A stretch of DNA of 64,000 nucleotides from Agromyces lapidis (lineage in GTDB: Bacteria > Actinomycetota > Actinomycetes > Actinomycetales > Microbacteriaceae), in the NCBI RefSeq assembly GCF_009749405.1, contig NZ_WBIQ01000001.1:372001-436000 (forward strand), written 5' to 3'. The notes below the pieces were generated by a model that saw only the letters and a list, made by a program, of their open reading frames with translations, searched no databases and was not told the DNA's origin. Shown here in pieces: positions 7,969 through 16,154 of the stretch (positions within the stretch are counted from its first letter, which is position 1; the number at the start of each line of letters is the position of its first letter). Made by a program: the position numbers and the translations under genes.

Positions 7969-9989
7969 TCGACCGGAATCGCGCTGAGCGGCGATCCGGG
8001 CTCGCAGATTCCCCAGATGGGGCGCCCGGTTCCCAGGTAGTCGGCGACCTTCGACGGCAGATACGGATTGAGTCCGTGGTGCTTCGTTGCCTCAGTGTCG
8101 TTCACGAGGAGCACGTCGAGCACTCGCGCCGTTGCGAGGTACTTCAGGTAGGGAAGCGCGGGGTGCACGCTGACGACGTCGTCGAGTCCGTACTCGCGCA
8201 CGCGCGCGATGAGCTCAGCGCCATTCGTCGTAAACACCTCGAGCGAGAGCGCGTCGCGATTGGAGCCATCGAGTTCGGCGAACGAGGCGAGGACCTCGTC
8301 GAGGCCCCGATTCGCGTAGAAGGTCCCGAAGTAGCCGATCCGCTTCCTCTCGGTGGCGGCGAGGAGCTGTGGGGGTTCGACATCGAACCACTCCTCCGCA
8401 GGCACCGGGTGACCGTCGACCACGGCCTTCGAACGAACGAGTTCGTGCATGCCGGCGGCGGGCGCGTGCTCCAGCATGTACTCGAGTTGGTTGGCATTCG
8501 TGAAGACGACCTCGTCCGCCAGCGAATACGTGAGGTGTTCGATCCACCGGGCGAGGTTATCGTCGTCGAGGACCGGGAGATCTCGAGCGCGCAGCTCATC
8601 GATGAACTCCATTGCGAGATCGTCGCGCTGGAGGTCGCCGACGCGGAGCTCGCCGACGGTGTTGTAGGCGAGCGGATCGGACATTTCCGCGACCCAGCGC
8701 GTCGCCGGCCGTTTGATCTTCACGAGGGCTGCGAGGAGGTGCGACGCTGGCCACATCGCTCGGCTGTACATTCGCTCGTACGGCCAACCGTCCTCGGTGT
8801 GATCCTCGAGCTTCGACCAGCCTTCGATGACGAACTGACGAACTCCGCCCGACCAATTCAGCGTCGTCACTGGGGTGTTGAGGCGCCAATGCTCGCCGAC
8901 GAACGGTGCGAGCACCGTCGCCACCGCAGGATCCGTCGAACGGACACGGGGCATGCTGTGCGAGACGACATCCACGCAACGCCCTTCCTTGTAGACGCGG
9001 CGGGCGGCCACGACGGCACTTGAATCGGCCGTCGGGGGGAAGCAGTACGACACGACCAGATCACGCGCCCGACCCCGGTTGAGCTCGGGCCAGGAGACGA
9101 GATCCCTGACCGAGCTGGCCGTCACGGCCTCGATCGCGCTTCGATGGAGGCTCGGGTTTTCGTGCAGGTAGTTCGCGATATGGCGGACCTGTCCGGAGAC
9201 ATGTCGGCGCGCGACGTCGGACGCCCAGGCATCGGGGTTTCGGGAGATCTCGGCGAGTCTTTCGATGACCGTGAGCTTCGCGAGCACGCCGTATTCGAAC
9301 GGTCGGTCGAGAGGCCGCGAGTGGGAACCGCTCCGAACGTGACGGTAGTAGACCGCGCGAGCCGCCGGCTCCAGGATCTTCAGATTCAGGCTCTCGCCGT
9401 TGACTAGTTCGGTCCAGAAAAGGACGTCCATGCCGCTCAGGAGCGAGGTGTCCCACCTGTACTGGTGGGTGTGGTTCCGTGCGACGAGCTTGCACACGTT
9501 AAGCGCGAGCGCCTGCGGCACCACACTCGGGTGAACAGTCTCGCCTGCGACGCGGCTCAAGGCTCGACTCACGTAGTTGCCGTAGCGGGCGACCCCCTCG
9601 GCAGGGTCGATGTCCGCGATCCAGGAGACTGTGACGGCGTCGGGGGTCGCCTCCTGCAGGAGCGCCTCGAGGTAGCTCGGTGCGAGGTCGTCGTCGTCGT
9701 CGACGAACGTGATGTATTCGTATGTGGCGAGGTCGAGGGCGCGATTGACCGCGGCTGAGACGTTCGCCTCCGGAAGCCAGTCGTAGATGATCCGCATCCC
9801 GGGGTGTTGTGCGCTGAACCATTGGACGAGTTCGCTCGTCCCGTCGGGCGTTCCGTTCTCGACGACAACGAGCTCCACGCGGTCTGATGCGATGCTCTGG
9901 CGGGCCAGCGCGGCCAGCATCTGGTTGATCCGCGACCCGCCCCTGTGGGTCGGAAGAATCACTGATACGGTCGGAAGGGCGCTGTCCAC
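7821..9989 (-). CDS. GT2-GT4 fusion glycosyltransferase
   Basis: 722 residues from a GTG at 9989 that opens on TVSVILPTHRGG, a family-2 start. The first ~230 residues are GT-A: ELVVVENGTPDGTSELV, then EYITFVDDDDDLAPSYLEAL. The last ~390 residues resemble a GT-B (family 4-like) glycosyltransferase: RDLVVSYCFPPTADSSAVVAARR, an ADEVVFTNANQLEYM stretch, KRIGYFGTFYANRGLDEVL and a C-terminal LNPYLPSKVADYLGTGRPIWGI, which fits the donor-binding end of GT4 enzymes. The two domains may add two successive sugars. It is convergent with wecB, sharing 148 bases with it, and divergent from the methyltransferase at 10062. The last ~29 residues lie in the overlap and are Ser/Arg/Ala-rich, as expected of a tail read antisense to another gene. 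Confidence 0.72.
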   Translation of the reverse strand: MDSALPTVSVILPTHRGGSRINQMLAALARQSIASDRVELVVVENGTPDGTSELVQWFSAQHPGMRIIYDWLPEANVSAAVNRALDLATYEYITFVDDDDDLAPSYLEALLQEATPDAVTVSWIADIDPAEGVARYGNYVSRALSRVAGETVHPSVVPQALALNVCKLVARNHTHQYRWDTSLLSGMDVLFWTELVNGESLNLKILEPAARAVYYRHVRSGSHSRPLDRPFEYGVLAKLTVIERLAEISRNPDAWASDVARRHVSGQVRHIANYLHENPSLHRSAIEAVTASSVRDLVSWPELNRGRARDLVVSYCFPPTADSSAVVAARRVYKEGRCVDVVSHSMPRVRSTDPAVATVLAPFVGEHWRLNTPVTTLNWSGGVRQFVIEGWSKLEDHTEDGWPYERMYSRAMWPASHLLAALVKIKRPATRWVAEMSDPLAYNTVGELRVGDLQRDDLAMEFIDELRARDLPVLDDDNLARWIEHLTYSLADEVVFTNANQLEYMLEHAPAAGMHELVRSKAVVDGHPVPAEEWFDVEPPQLLAATERKRIGYFGTFYANRGLDEVLASFAELDGSNRDALSLEVFTTNGAELIARVREYGLDDVVSVHPALPYLKYLATARVLDVLLVNDTEATKHHGLNPYLPSKVADYLGTGRPIWGICEPGSPLSAIPVDYRSSVGDAASITAVLRAIASGSKSAMRSPIPSRSASAATVRAEASPSP

Positions 9990-10061
9990 GCGCTCGATTG
10001 TATGCGCGTCATGCGCACTGTCCGTCCACCCTGCGGGAAGTGGCGATTCCATGAGGATGCG

Positions 10062-11078
10062 ATGACGAAGATGCAGAGATTGCGCACGGTTATGCCGCGG
10101 ACGCGAACGGGCCGAGCGATCGCCGGGTTGATCATCGGCGCGATCGTCGTCGCCGCGAGTGCGCTGGCGTACGAGCTGTTCGGAGGCATCGCCTTGGCGG
10201 TGGCGATCGGGGCGATCGGCGCTCTGCTCGTCATCGTCGCCGCGCGCGTGGAGGTGCAGGCCCGGCGTGTGCTCGCCAAGCAGGACGTGCAGACGCTCAA
10301 GCAGCTCCGGCGGATCCAGCAGGACGGGCAGGCCGTCCAGCATGAGCTGGGCCGGCTCCGAGCCACGCTCGTGGAGTCCGAACTCGCCGTTCTCGAAGCG
10401 CAGGCTGGCGTGAGCGAAATGCGTGGCACTGTGGCCACGAAGGCCGACTTGCAGTTTCACTACGCCCAGGTTCAAGCAGCCATCAATCTCTTCGGCCAAT
10501 TCGAGGTAGGCGCCTCGGTGCCTCAGATGCGAGGGTGGGCCGCTTCGCCAGACGTGTTGCTGCGACTTGTCGACCTCGTCCGTGCTCGTCAGCCTCGTCT
10601 GATTCTCGAGTGCGGGAGCGGGGTTTCGACATTCTGGTTGGCGATGGCCGCGCGCAAGTACTCGCCCGGTTCGAAAGTGATCGCGCTCGAGAGCAGTGAG
10701 AAGTACGCGCTCCGCACCGAGGCGCTCATCGAAGCGCATGGGCTCGGTGCGTTCGCCGAGGTACGCCGGGCGCCGCTTGAGGAATGGGACGGCGTGGGCA
10801 CTTGGTACTCCAGGGACGCGCTTCGCGGAGTCAGCGACATCGATCTCCTCTTCGTCGACGGGCCGCCCGAATCGACTGGTCCGCTTGCCAGACGGCCGGC
10901 GATGCGCGTGCTCCACGACCTGCTGTCGTCGGACGCGGTGATCATCATGGACGACATGAAACGTCCGGATGAGCAGGCGACCGTCGCCTCCTGGCAGCGC
11001 GAGTTCGGTCCCCTGATCGAATCCGAGTTCGATGTGGAGAAGGGCGCCTCACTGCTCACCCGGGCATCAGAAGGCTGA
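10062..11078 (+). CDS. Membrane-anchored class I SAM-dependent methyltransferase
   Basis: 338 residues from the ATG at 10062, which has a GAGGA Shine-Dalgarno five bases upstream; an earlier ATG at 10002 lacks one. Residues ~15-65 form two hydrophobic segments (IAGLIIGAIVVAASALAY and IALAVAIGAIGALLVIVAA). Residues ~65-125 are a heptad-like charged helix (KQLRRIQQDGQAVQHEL and following). The catalytic part has the SAM-binding LILECGSGVSTFWLAMAAR, an acidic post-motif VIALESSEKYALRTE, then DLLFVDGPPESTGPLARRPAM and VIIMDDMKRPDEQ. This order matches the methyltransferase_24 class common in polysaccharide clusters. It probably methylates a glycan or lipid-linked precursor at the membrane. The methyl acceptor cannot be read from the sequence. 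Confidence 0.7.
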   Translation: MTKMQRLRTVMPRTRTGRAIAGLIIGAIVVAASALAYELFGGIALAVAIGAIGALLVIVAARVEVQARRVLAKQDVQTLKQLRRIQQDGQAVQHELGRLRATLVESELAVLEAQAGVSEMRGTVATKADLQFHYAQVQAAINLFGQFEVGASVPQMRGWAASPDVLLRLVDLVRARQPRLILECGSGVSTFWLAMAARKYSPGSKVIALESSEKYALRTEALIEAHGLGAFAEVRRAPLEEWDGVGTWYSRDALRGVSDIDLLFVDGPPESTGPLARRPAMRVLHDLLSSDAVIIMDDMKRPDEQATVASWQREFGPLIESEFDVEKGASLLTRASEG

Positions 11079-11410
11079 GTTGGCGTCATCGGGCCGCCCG
11101 GTGGACTCGGGAGCACCCCGTCTTGCGTTGCTGCCGATCGTGCGGCATGCGGTGTGCGGCTGGGTGGAGCCCGAGGTCTCGGATGAACGTTCCGCGGTCG
11201 ACGAGGTCTTGCACGAGGGAGCCTCCGAACGCGTGGAGTTCTGTCCGACACCCATGGTCATGAGGCCGGGCGCACATTGGCTCCCTCGAACGCCGTAGCC
11301 CGCTGGAGTTGAACTCCGTCGACCGCTGGACTGGACGGTGATCGTCGGTATGAGGCAGCCGTCGGTATCGGGTTCGTCGGGGGCACGCATTTCGAGCCCG
11401 GCTCGGCGAC
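11079..11410. other. Unassigned 332-bp stretch between methyltransferase and acyltransferase genes
   Basis: Both strands contain short open frames here, but none shows a family motif, convincing codon usage or a good ribosome binding site. The stretch lies between two convergent genes. It may be decayed coding sequence of the island, but no parent gene was recognised. No clear terminator hairpin was seen. Confidence 0.4.
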
Positions 11411-13426
11411 TCACTCGCGGAACAGGTAACCGGCCGATGCCTTGAGTTCGTCCTCGAGCAACGGTACAAGGGTGGTCGAGTACGACGCCGTCATGTGGTC
11501 GTCATCTCGGTACGCGGTTACGTTCCCCACCACCGGTTCGCATCGTCCATCGCAGAATCCGTCAGCGACGTCGAGCTCGATGAAGGAGTCGGGCAACCGG
11601 TCGACGGACAGGATAGGGGATGTCTCGGCGTAGACCCGCGCGCGGTCGAGGCCGCACTCCGCTGGGGCATCGGGTCGCTCCTCGAGGCATTCGGGGATGC
11701 GCCAGGGGAAGCGCGGAGTGTCCCGTACACCGATCACCGGGACATCCGCTTCATCGAGAGTCTGCCAGGCCGTCAACTGGCCCGGGATCACGAGCTCCGG
11801 CTTGTCGAGGTAGGTCTTGGTCGAGACGGTGAAGACGGCGTCGGGGCGGATCCTGATGAGCTCATCCATCGCCGCCTTGTTCCACGCGACGCAACTCGCA
11901 TTGGGGTTGTGCTCATCGAGGCTCAGGCGGCAACCGTCCTTGTCGATGATCGTGAGTCGCCAATGGTGGCGTTCAGCGAGAATCGTCATCGCGTCCGCCC
12001 ATTGCTGAGTGTGCGACCCTCCGGACATCACGATCTCGATGTCGGAGTCGGCATCGCCCCGGGGCTCGCATGTCTGGACGACGGCGTACTGGGGCTGATC
12101 GCGGTAGTTCTGGATACACTTCTCCGAGTAGACGGCGGGAAGATCATCGAACGCGATCGAGGCGTCAGGAGCGGGTTCCACTCCCTTGGGAGCGACACTG
12201 CCCTCCGTGAGAACCAGTGCGCCCGGGTACTGCGACGCCTCGTCGGCGACGCTGCTGAGGGTCTCGCTCCGGGACTGCTCGGCAGCGGTTGCGCCACTCG
12301 AGACGACCACGGTCAGTGCAGCGGCCGCCGCGACGGCCAGGATCGGGTGGTGCTTTCGCGGAGCTCGGCTCGCACGCTCGAGTATCGGCTCGGAGACGAA
12401 ACGCTGGGTCAACCAGGCGAGCACAACTGCCGCGACAAGAACGAAGGCCCCGCCCAGAACGCCGACGTGATCGTAGTCGCGGACGGCGAGGTAGCCGATG
12501 AGGATGGGCCAATGCCAGAGGTACAGGGGATAGGAGATTCTAGCGAGCCACCGCATCGGCGGTGTCGCGAGCGCCCGATCGACGCCGAGACGAGTCGGTT
12601 CCCCGGAGCAGAGGATGATGAGCGCTGCACCGACGACGGGAACGAGCGCGGCCGGACCGGGGAACTGCTTCGCGCCGTCGAGTACGAACCCTGAAGCGAT
12701 GATCAGGGTAGCCCCCATCCATCCGAGCACGACGCGCCACGCATCGCCCACCCGGTTGACGCGGTTGAAGACGACGGCGAGGAGTGCCCCGGCCCCGATC
12801 TCCCAGAATCTCGTGAAGGAGTCGAAGTACGCGACGGCCGGTTCAGTCGCATTCAGGGAGATCGCGTAGATGAACGATGCGACTGTGGCCGATGCGACGA
12901 CGACGGCGACGAGGTGCTTGGTCCTGGCACGCCGCCCGCCCACGGCGAACAACGCCACCATGATGAGCGGCCACACGAGGAAGAACTGGCCTTGAACCGA
13001 CAGCGACCAGAAATGCTGGACCGGGCTGGTCGAGGGGCCCGCCGCTCCATACGCGAGCTGCGATCCGATTAGCTCCCAGTTCTCGTAGTAGAAAGCTGCG
13101 GCCGTGATCTCGCGCGCGGTCTGCGACCACGTCGACGGGGGGAGGATGGCCAGCGTGAGCACTGCCGTCGCGGCGAGCACGAGCAACGCTGCAGGAGTCA
13201 ACCGCAGGATGATCCGGGTGTAACGCCGGCGGAGGTTCTGAGGCCGGCCTGTCGACCAGCTCCTGAGCATCGTCAGCGTGAGGAGGAACCCTGACACGAA
13301 CAGGAACACATCGACACCGCCCGACACCCTGCCCATGCCGAAGAGGTGGAACAGCACGACGAGCGTGAGCGCGAGGCCGCGGAGCCCTTCGATCTCGTCG
13401 ATCCGGCGGGCGGTGGGACTGGGCAT
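11411..13426 (-). CDS. Acyltransferase 3 (OafA-like) with C-terminal SGNH domain
   Basis: 671 residues from the ATG at 13426; a TTG 12 codons upstream is possible. The N-terminal ~370 residues are an acyltransferase-3 membrane domain: RIDEIEGLRGLALTLVVLFHL with the catalytic-type His, GGVDVFLFVSGFLLT, and about ten hydrophobic helices ending near LAWLTQRFVSEPILE. The C-terminal ~270 residues are an extracytoplasmic SGNH-type hydrolase: IVMSGGSHTQQWADAM carries the serine, and DDDHMTASYST near the end supplies the Asp-His pair. Such two-domain proteins O-acylate exported polysaccharides, the membrane part moving the acyl group across and the SGNH part transferring it. It closes the glycopolymer island, so the likely target is the polymer built by its neighbours. 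The usual GDSH is GGSH here, as in many relatives. Confidence 0.85.
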   Translation of the reverse strand: MPSPTARRIDEIEGLRGLALTLVVLFHLFGMGRVSGGVDVFLFVSGFLLTLTMLRSWSTGRPQNLRRRYTRIILRLTPAALLVLAATAVLTLAILPPSTWSQTAREITAAAFYYENWELIGSQLAYGAAGPSTSPVQHFWSLSVQGQFFLVWPLIMVALFAVGGRRARTKHLVAVVVASATVASFIYAISLNATEPAVAYFDSFTRFWEIGAGALLAVVFNRVNRVGDAWRVVLGWMGATLIIASGFVLDGAKQFPGPAALVPVVGAALIILCSGEPTRLGVDRALATPPMRWLARISYPLYLWHWPILIGYLAVRDYDHVGVLGGAFVLVAAVVLAWLTQRFVSEPILERASRAPRKHHPILAVAAAAALTVVVSSGATAAEQSRSETLSSVADEASQYPGALVLTEGSVAPKGVEPAPDASIAFDDLPAVYSEKCIQNYRDQPQYAVVQTCEPRGDADSDIEIVMSGGSHTQQWADAMTILAERHHWRLTIIDKDGCRLSLDEHNPNASCVAWNKAAMDELIRIRPDAVFTVSTKTYLDKPELVIPGQLTAWQTLDEADVPVIGVRDTPRFPWRIPECLEERPDAPAECGLDRARVYAETSPILSVDRLPDSFIELDVADGFCDGRCEPVVGNVTAYRDDDHMTASYSTTLVPLLEDELKASAGYLFRE

Positions 13427-13597
13427 CTCGGCGTGACTCTCCTGACTCTCGAGAAGGGGCAATCGAGTCTAGGGGCCGGTGGAGCCCCGGCTGACCACTC
13501 GGCAGGAGTGACGCGACGAGGCGCGACGGCACCCCTCATTCGGACGTACGCGTCCGTTGGTAGTTTGGAGCCACGCCGAGGAAAGGGACCAGCACGG

Positions 13598-14854
13598 ATG
13601 TTCGTGACGATCGACAACACCCCCCGCGACTACGCCTGGGGATCGAGGAGCGCGATCGCCGACTACCGCGGCAGGCCAGCATCGGGCGGCCCCGAGGCCG
13701 AGCTCTGGCTCGGCGCGCACGCAGGGTCGCCCGCGCGGATCGTCGACGCCGCATCGGTCGGCCACGCCGACCTCGCCGCGTGGATCGCGGCCGACCCGGT
13801 CGCGGCGCTCGGTCCCGAACTGGCCTCCAAGGGGGCGCGCCTGCCGTTTCTCATGAAGGTGCTCGCCGCGGGCGCACCGCTCTCGCTGCAGGCGCACCCG
13901 ACCCCCGAGCAGGCACGAGCGGGCTTCGCGCGCGAGGAGGCCGACGGGGTGCCGATCGACGCGTACGACCGCAATTACAAGGACGAGTTCCACAAGCCCG
14001 AGCTCATCGTGGCGGTGAGCGAGACCTTCGACGCGTTGTCGGGGTTCCGGCCGCTCGAGGAGGTGCGCGGCGTGCTCTCCGTGCTGCGCGGGGCCGACGA
14101 GGCATCCGACTCGCCCGAACCGGGGGCGCTCGAGTTGCTCGAATCCCGCCTCTCGGGGCCCGACCCGCTGCGCGCCGCCGTCGAGTGGCTGCTGACCGAC
14201 GGCCGGGGCGGCGATACCGGCGAGGCGAGCTGGGTGATCGAACGGGTGACCGCGCTCGCCGCGAGCGACGAGGCCGCGGCCTCGCCGTACGCCGAGTCGT
14301 TCGCGACGGTGGGCTCGCTCGCCGAGGTGTATCCCGGCGACCCGGGCATCGTGATCTCGCTGCTGCTCAACCGGGTGCGGCTCGTCGCGGGGGAGTCGCT
14401 GTACCTCGCGGCCGGCAATATCCACGCCTACCTCGACGGACTCGGTATCGAGCTCATGGCGGCGAGCGACAACGTGCTGCGGGGCGGACTCACCCCCAAG
14501 CACATCGACGTCGCGGAACTCGCCGGTGTGCTCGACTTCACGCCGATGCCGCCGCCGCGGCTGGCGCCTGACGAGCTCGGGCCGGGGCTCCGCGTGTTCC
14601 GGCCGGGCGTGCCCGACTTCGAGCTCTACCGCGTCGAGCCGTCCGCGGCCGCGGGTGCCGCCCGCGTCGCGCTCGCGGGGCCGGCGATCGTCCTCGCCGA
14701 AGGGTCGTCGATCGAGCTGCGCGGCGCGGTCTCGACCGAGCCGATGCGGATGGCCCGCGGGGAGGCCGTGTACGTCACCCCCGACGAGCGGGTCGTCGAG
14801 GTCGGGGGCGAGGGGCGGGCGTGGATCGCGACCGTCGGTTCGCCCGTCGACTGA
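13598..14854 (+). CDS. manA: Mannose-6-phosphate isomerase, class I
   Basis: 418 residues from the ATG at 13598, which opens on NTPRDYAWGSRSAIADYRG. Zinc-site motifs are present: LSLQAHPTPEQA, KDEFHKPELIVA and YLAAGNIHAYL, the last followed by an NVLRGGLTPKH element. The enzyme interconverts fructose-6-phosphate and mannose-6-phosphate, feeding ManB (encoded at 23123) and GDP-mannose synthesis for envelope glycans. An AAAGGG lies 11-12 bases upstream. Residues in frame before this ATG do not fit the family. The gene ends exactly where the convergent regulator at 14855 ends. Base usage here is strongly GC-rich, in contrast to the island upstream. Confidence 0.93.
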   Translation: MFVTIDNTPRDYAWGSRSAIADYRGRPASGGPEAELWLGAHAGSPARIVDAASVGHADLAAWIAADPVAALGPELASKGARLPFLMKVLAAGAPLSLQAHPTPEQARAGFAREEADGVPIDAYDRNYKDEFHKPELIVAVSETFDALSGFRPLEEVRGVLSVLRGADEASDSPEPGALELLESRLSGPDPLRAAVEWLLTDGRGGDTGEASWVIERVTALAASDEAAASPYAESFATVGSLAEVYPGDPGIVISLLLNRVRLVAGESLYLAAGNIHAYLDGLGIELMAASDNVLRGGLTPKHIDVAELAGVLDFTPMPPPRLAPDELGPGLRVFRPGVPDFELYRVEPSAAAGAARVALAGPAIVLAEGSSIELRGAVSTEPMRMARGEAVYVTPDERVVEVGGEGRAWIATVGSPVD

Positions 14855-15811
14855 TCAGCTCGCGACGCGGAGCCCGAACAGCCGCCGGTAGGCCGTCGGC
14901 GTCGTCTGCAGCACCTTGACGAAGTGGTGCCGCATCACGGCGGCGGCGCCGAACCCCGTGTCTCGCGCGATCTGCTCGAGGTTGAGGTCGGTCTCCTCGA
15001 GGAGTTGCTGTGCGCGCAGCAGCCGCTGGCGGTTGAGCCAGGCGTTCGGCGTGGTGCCCGTCTCCGCGCGGAATCGGCGGGCGAAGGTACGCGGCGACAT
15101 GAGCGCGGTGCGGGCGAGCCGGTCGACGGTGAGGTCTTCGTCGAGGTGCTCGAGCATCCACGTGGTGATGGTCGCGAAGGAGTCGCTCGCGCATTCACCG
15201 ACGGGGGTCTGGATGAACTGCGACTGGCCGCCGTCGCGCTGCGGGGGCACGACCATGCGGCGGGCGATGATGTTCGCGGCGCTCGCACCGAGTTCCGAGC
15301 GCACGATGTGGAGTGCCGCGTCGATGCCTGCGGCGGTACCTGCACCGGTGACGACCTTGTCGTCCTGCACGAAGAGCACGTCGGGGTCGACGTCGGTGGT
15401 CGGGAACTCGGCGGCGAGGCGGTCGGTGTACATCCAGTGGGTGGTGGCGCGCCGCCCGTCGAGCACGCCGGCGCGGCCGAGTGTGAAGGCTCCAGAGCAG
15501 ACGCTGAGCACCCAGGCGCCGCGCGCGACCGCGTCGCGGATCACCTCGGCGACGCGCTCGTCGAGCGGTTCGTCGATGAGCGCGGCCGGCACCGCGACGA
15601 GGTCTGCGGTGCGGGCGAACTCGAGGCCCTCGTGCACGACGATGTCGAAGCCGAGCTTCGTCGAGATCGGACCGGGCTCGGCGGTGACGACGTGGAAGTC
15701 GAAGTTCGGACCGCCCTGCTCTGAGCGGTCGATGCCGAAGACCTCGCAGATCACGCCGAATTCGAACGGCGCCATCTGGGGGATGGCGAGACAGGCGATG
15801 GAGTGGAGCAC
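14855..15811 (-). CDS. GlxA-family transcriptional regulator (DJ-1/PfpI plus AraC HTH)
   Basis: 318 residues. The N-terminal ~190 residues are a DJ-1/PfpI-like domain, with the nucleophile-elbow cysteine in WVLSVCSGAFTLGRAGVLDGRR. The C-terminal ~100 residues hold two AraC-type helix-turn-helix units: LTVDRLARTALMSPRTFARRFRAE and LNLEQIARDTGFGAAAVMRHHF. The family regulates catabolic or stress genes, often the divergent neighbour; in many members the DJ-1 domain senses a small molecule rather than cleaving a substrate. Its upstream region contains an array of TGGCA-like half sites, suggesting autoregulation and control of the small membrane gene at 15897. The regulated pathway is not evident. 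Confidence 0.88.
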   Translation of the reverse strand: MLHSIACLAIPQMAPFEFGVICEVFGIDRSEQGGPNFDFHVVTAEPGPISTKLGFDIVVHEGLEFARTADLVAVPAALIDEPLDERVAEVIRDAVARGAWVLSVCSGAFTLGRAGVLDGRRATTHWMYTDRLAAEFPTTDVDPDVLFVQDDKVVTGAGTAAGIDAALHIVRSELGASAANIIARRMVVPPQRDGGQSQFIQTPVGECASDSFATITTWMLEHLDEDLTVDRLARTALMSPRTFARRFRAETGTTPNAWLNRQRLLRAQQLLEETDLNLEQIARDTGFGAAAVMRHHFVKVLQTTPTAYRRLFGLRVAS

Positions 15812-15823
15812 GGTGCCCTCCGC

Positions 15824-15898
15824 GTGGCAGAAATCGATCGATTAGTGTCCACTCTGCCACTTTCGGCAGTTTGTGGCAATACGTAGATTAACTGCCAT
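15824..15898. promoter_or_regulatory. Cluster of TGGCA half-sites between the GlxA-type regulator and a small gene
   Basis: GTGGCAGA at 15824-15831 and TCTGCCAC at 15853-15860 form a perfect inverted repeat. GTGGCA recurs at 15873, CGGCAG at 15864, and the inverse ACTGCCAT at 15891 covers the next start codon. Repeated half-sites beside an AraC-type regulator are typical of its own operator. That the regulator binds here is inference. Confidence 0.55.
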
Positions 15899-16034
15899 GA
15901 CCACCATCATCCTCCTCGTGCTCGCGGGGCTCGCCGTCTGGGGAGTCCTCGCCACCGTGCTCCGCCTCGACGACGACGGCTACGGGCGTCCCGAGATCCG
16001 CGACCGCACGCGCCACATCGAACGACTCGGCTGA
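15897..16034 (+). CDS. Small single-pass membrane protein (45 aa)
   Basis: The ORF opens MTTIILLVLAGLAVWGVLATV, a hydrophobic helix of about 20 residues, followed by a charged tail RLDDDGYGRPEIRDRTRH and a terminal ERLG. Codon usage is strongly GC-biased at third positions, as in neighbouring genes, which supports translation. The topology is probably N-out or hairpin-free with a cytoplasmic basic tail. It is divergent from the GlxA-type regulator and shares its half-site cluster, and is followed by a hairpin. Small proteins with this pattern occur in Microbacteriaceae without a known function. No function is assigned. Confidence 0.65.
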   Translation: MTTIILLVLAGLAVWGVLATVLRLDDDGYGRPEIRDRTRHIERLG

Positions 16035-16048
16035 CCGCCGACGCCGAT

Positions 16049-16090
16049 CGAGCCCGCCGTCGCCGTTCTTCGGGGCCGCCGGCGGGCTCG
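16049..16090 (+). terminator. Hairpin after the 45-aa gene
   Basis: CGAGCCCGCC (16049-16058) pairs with GGCGGGCTCG (16081-16090) around a GC-rich loop. There is no T tract, but stem strength and position after the stop support a terminator role. Confidence 0.5.
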
Positions 16091-16154
16091 GCCTCGCCCG
16101 GTTCGTTACGATCGGGTGGGCGCCGGAGAGACCGCCGCCTGGAGAGGGTCGAAC

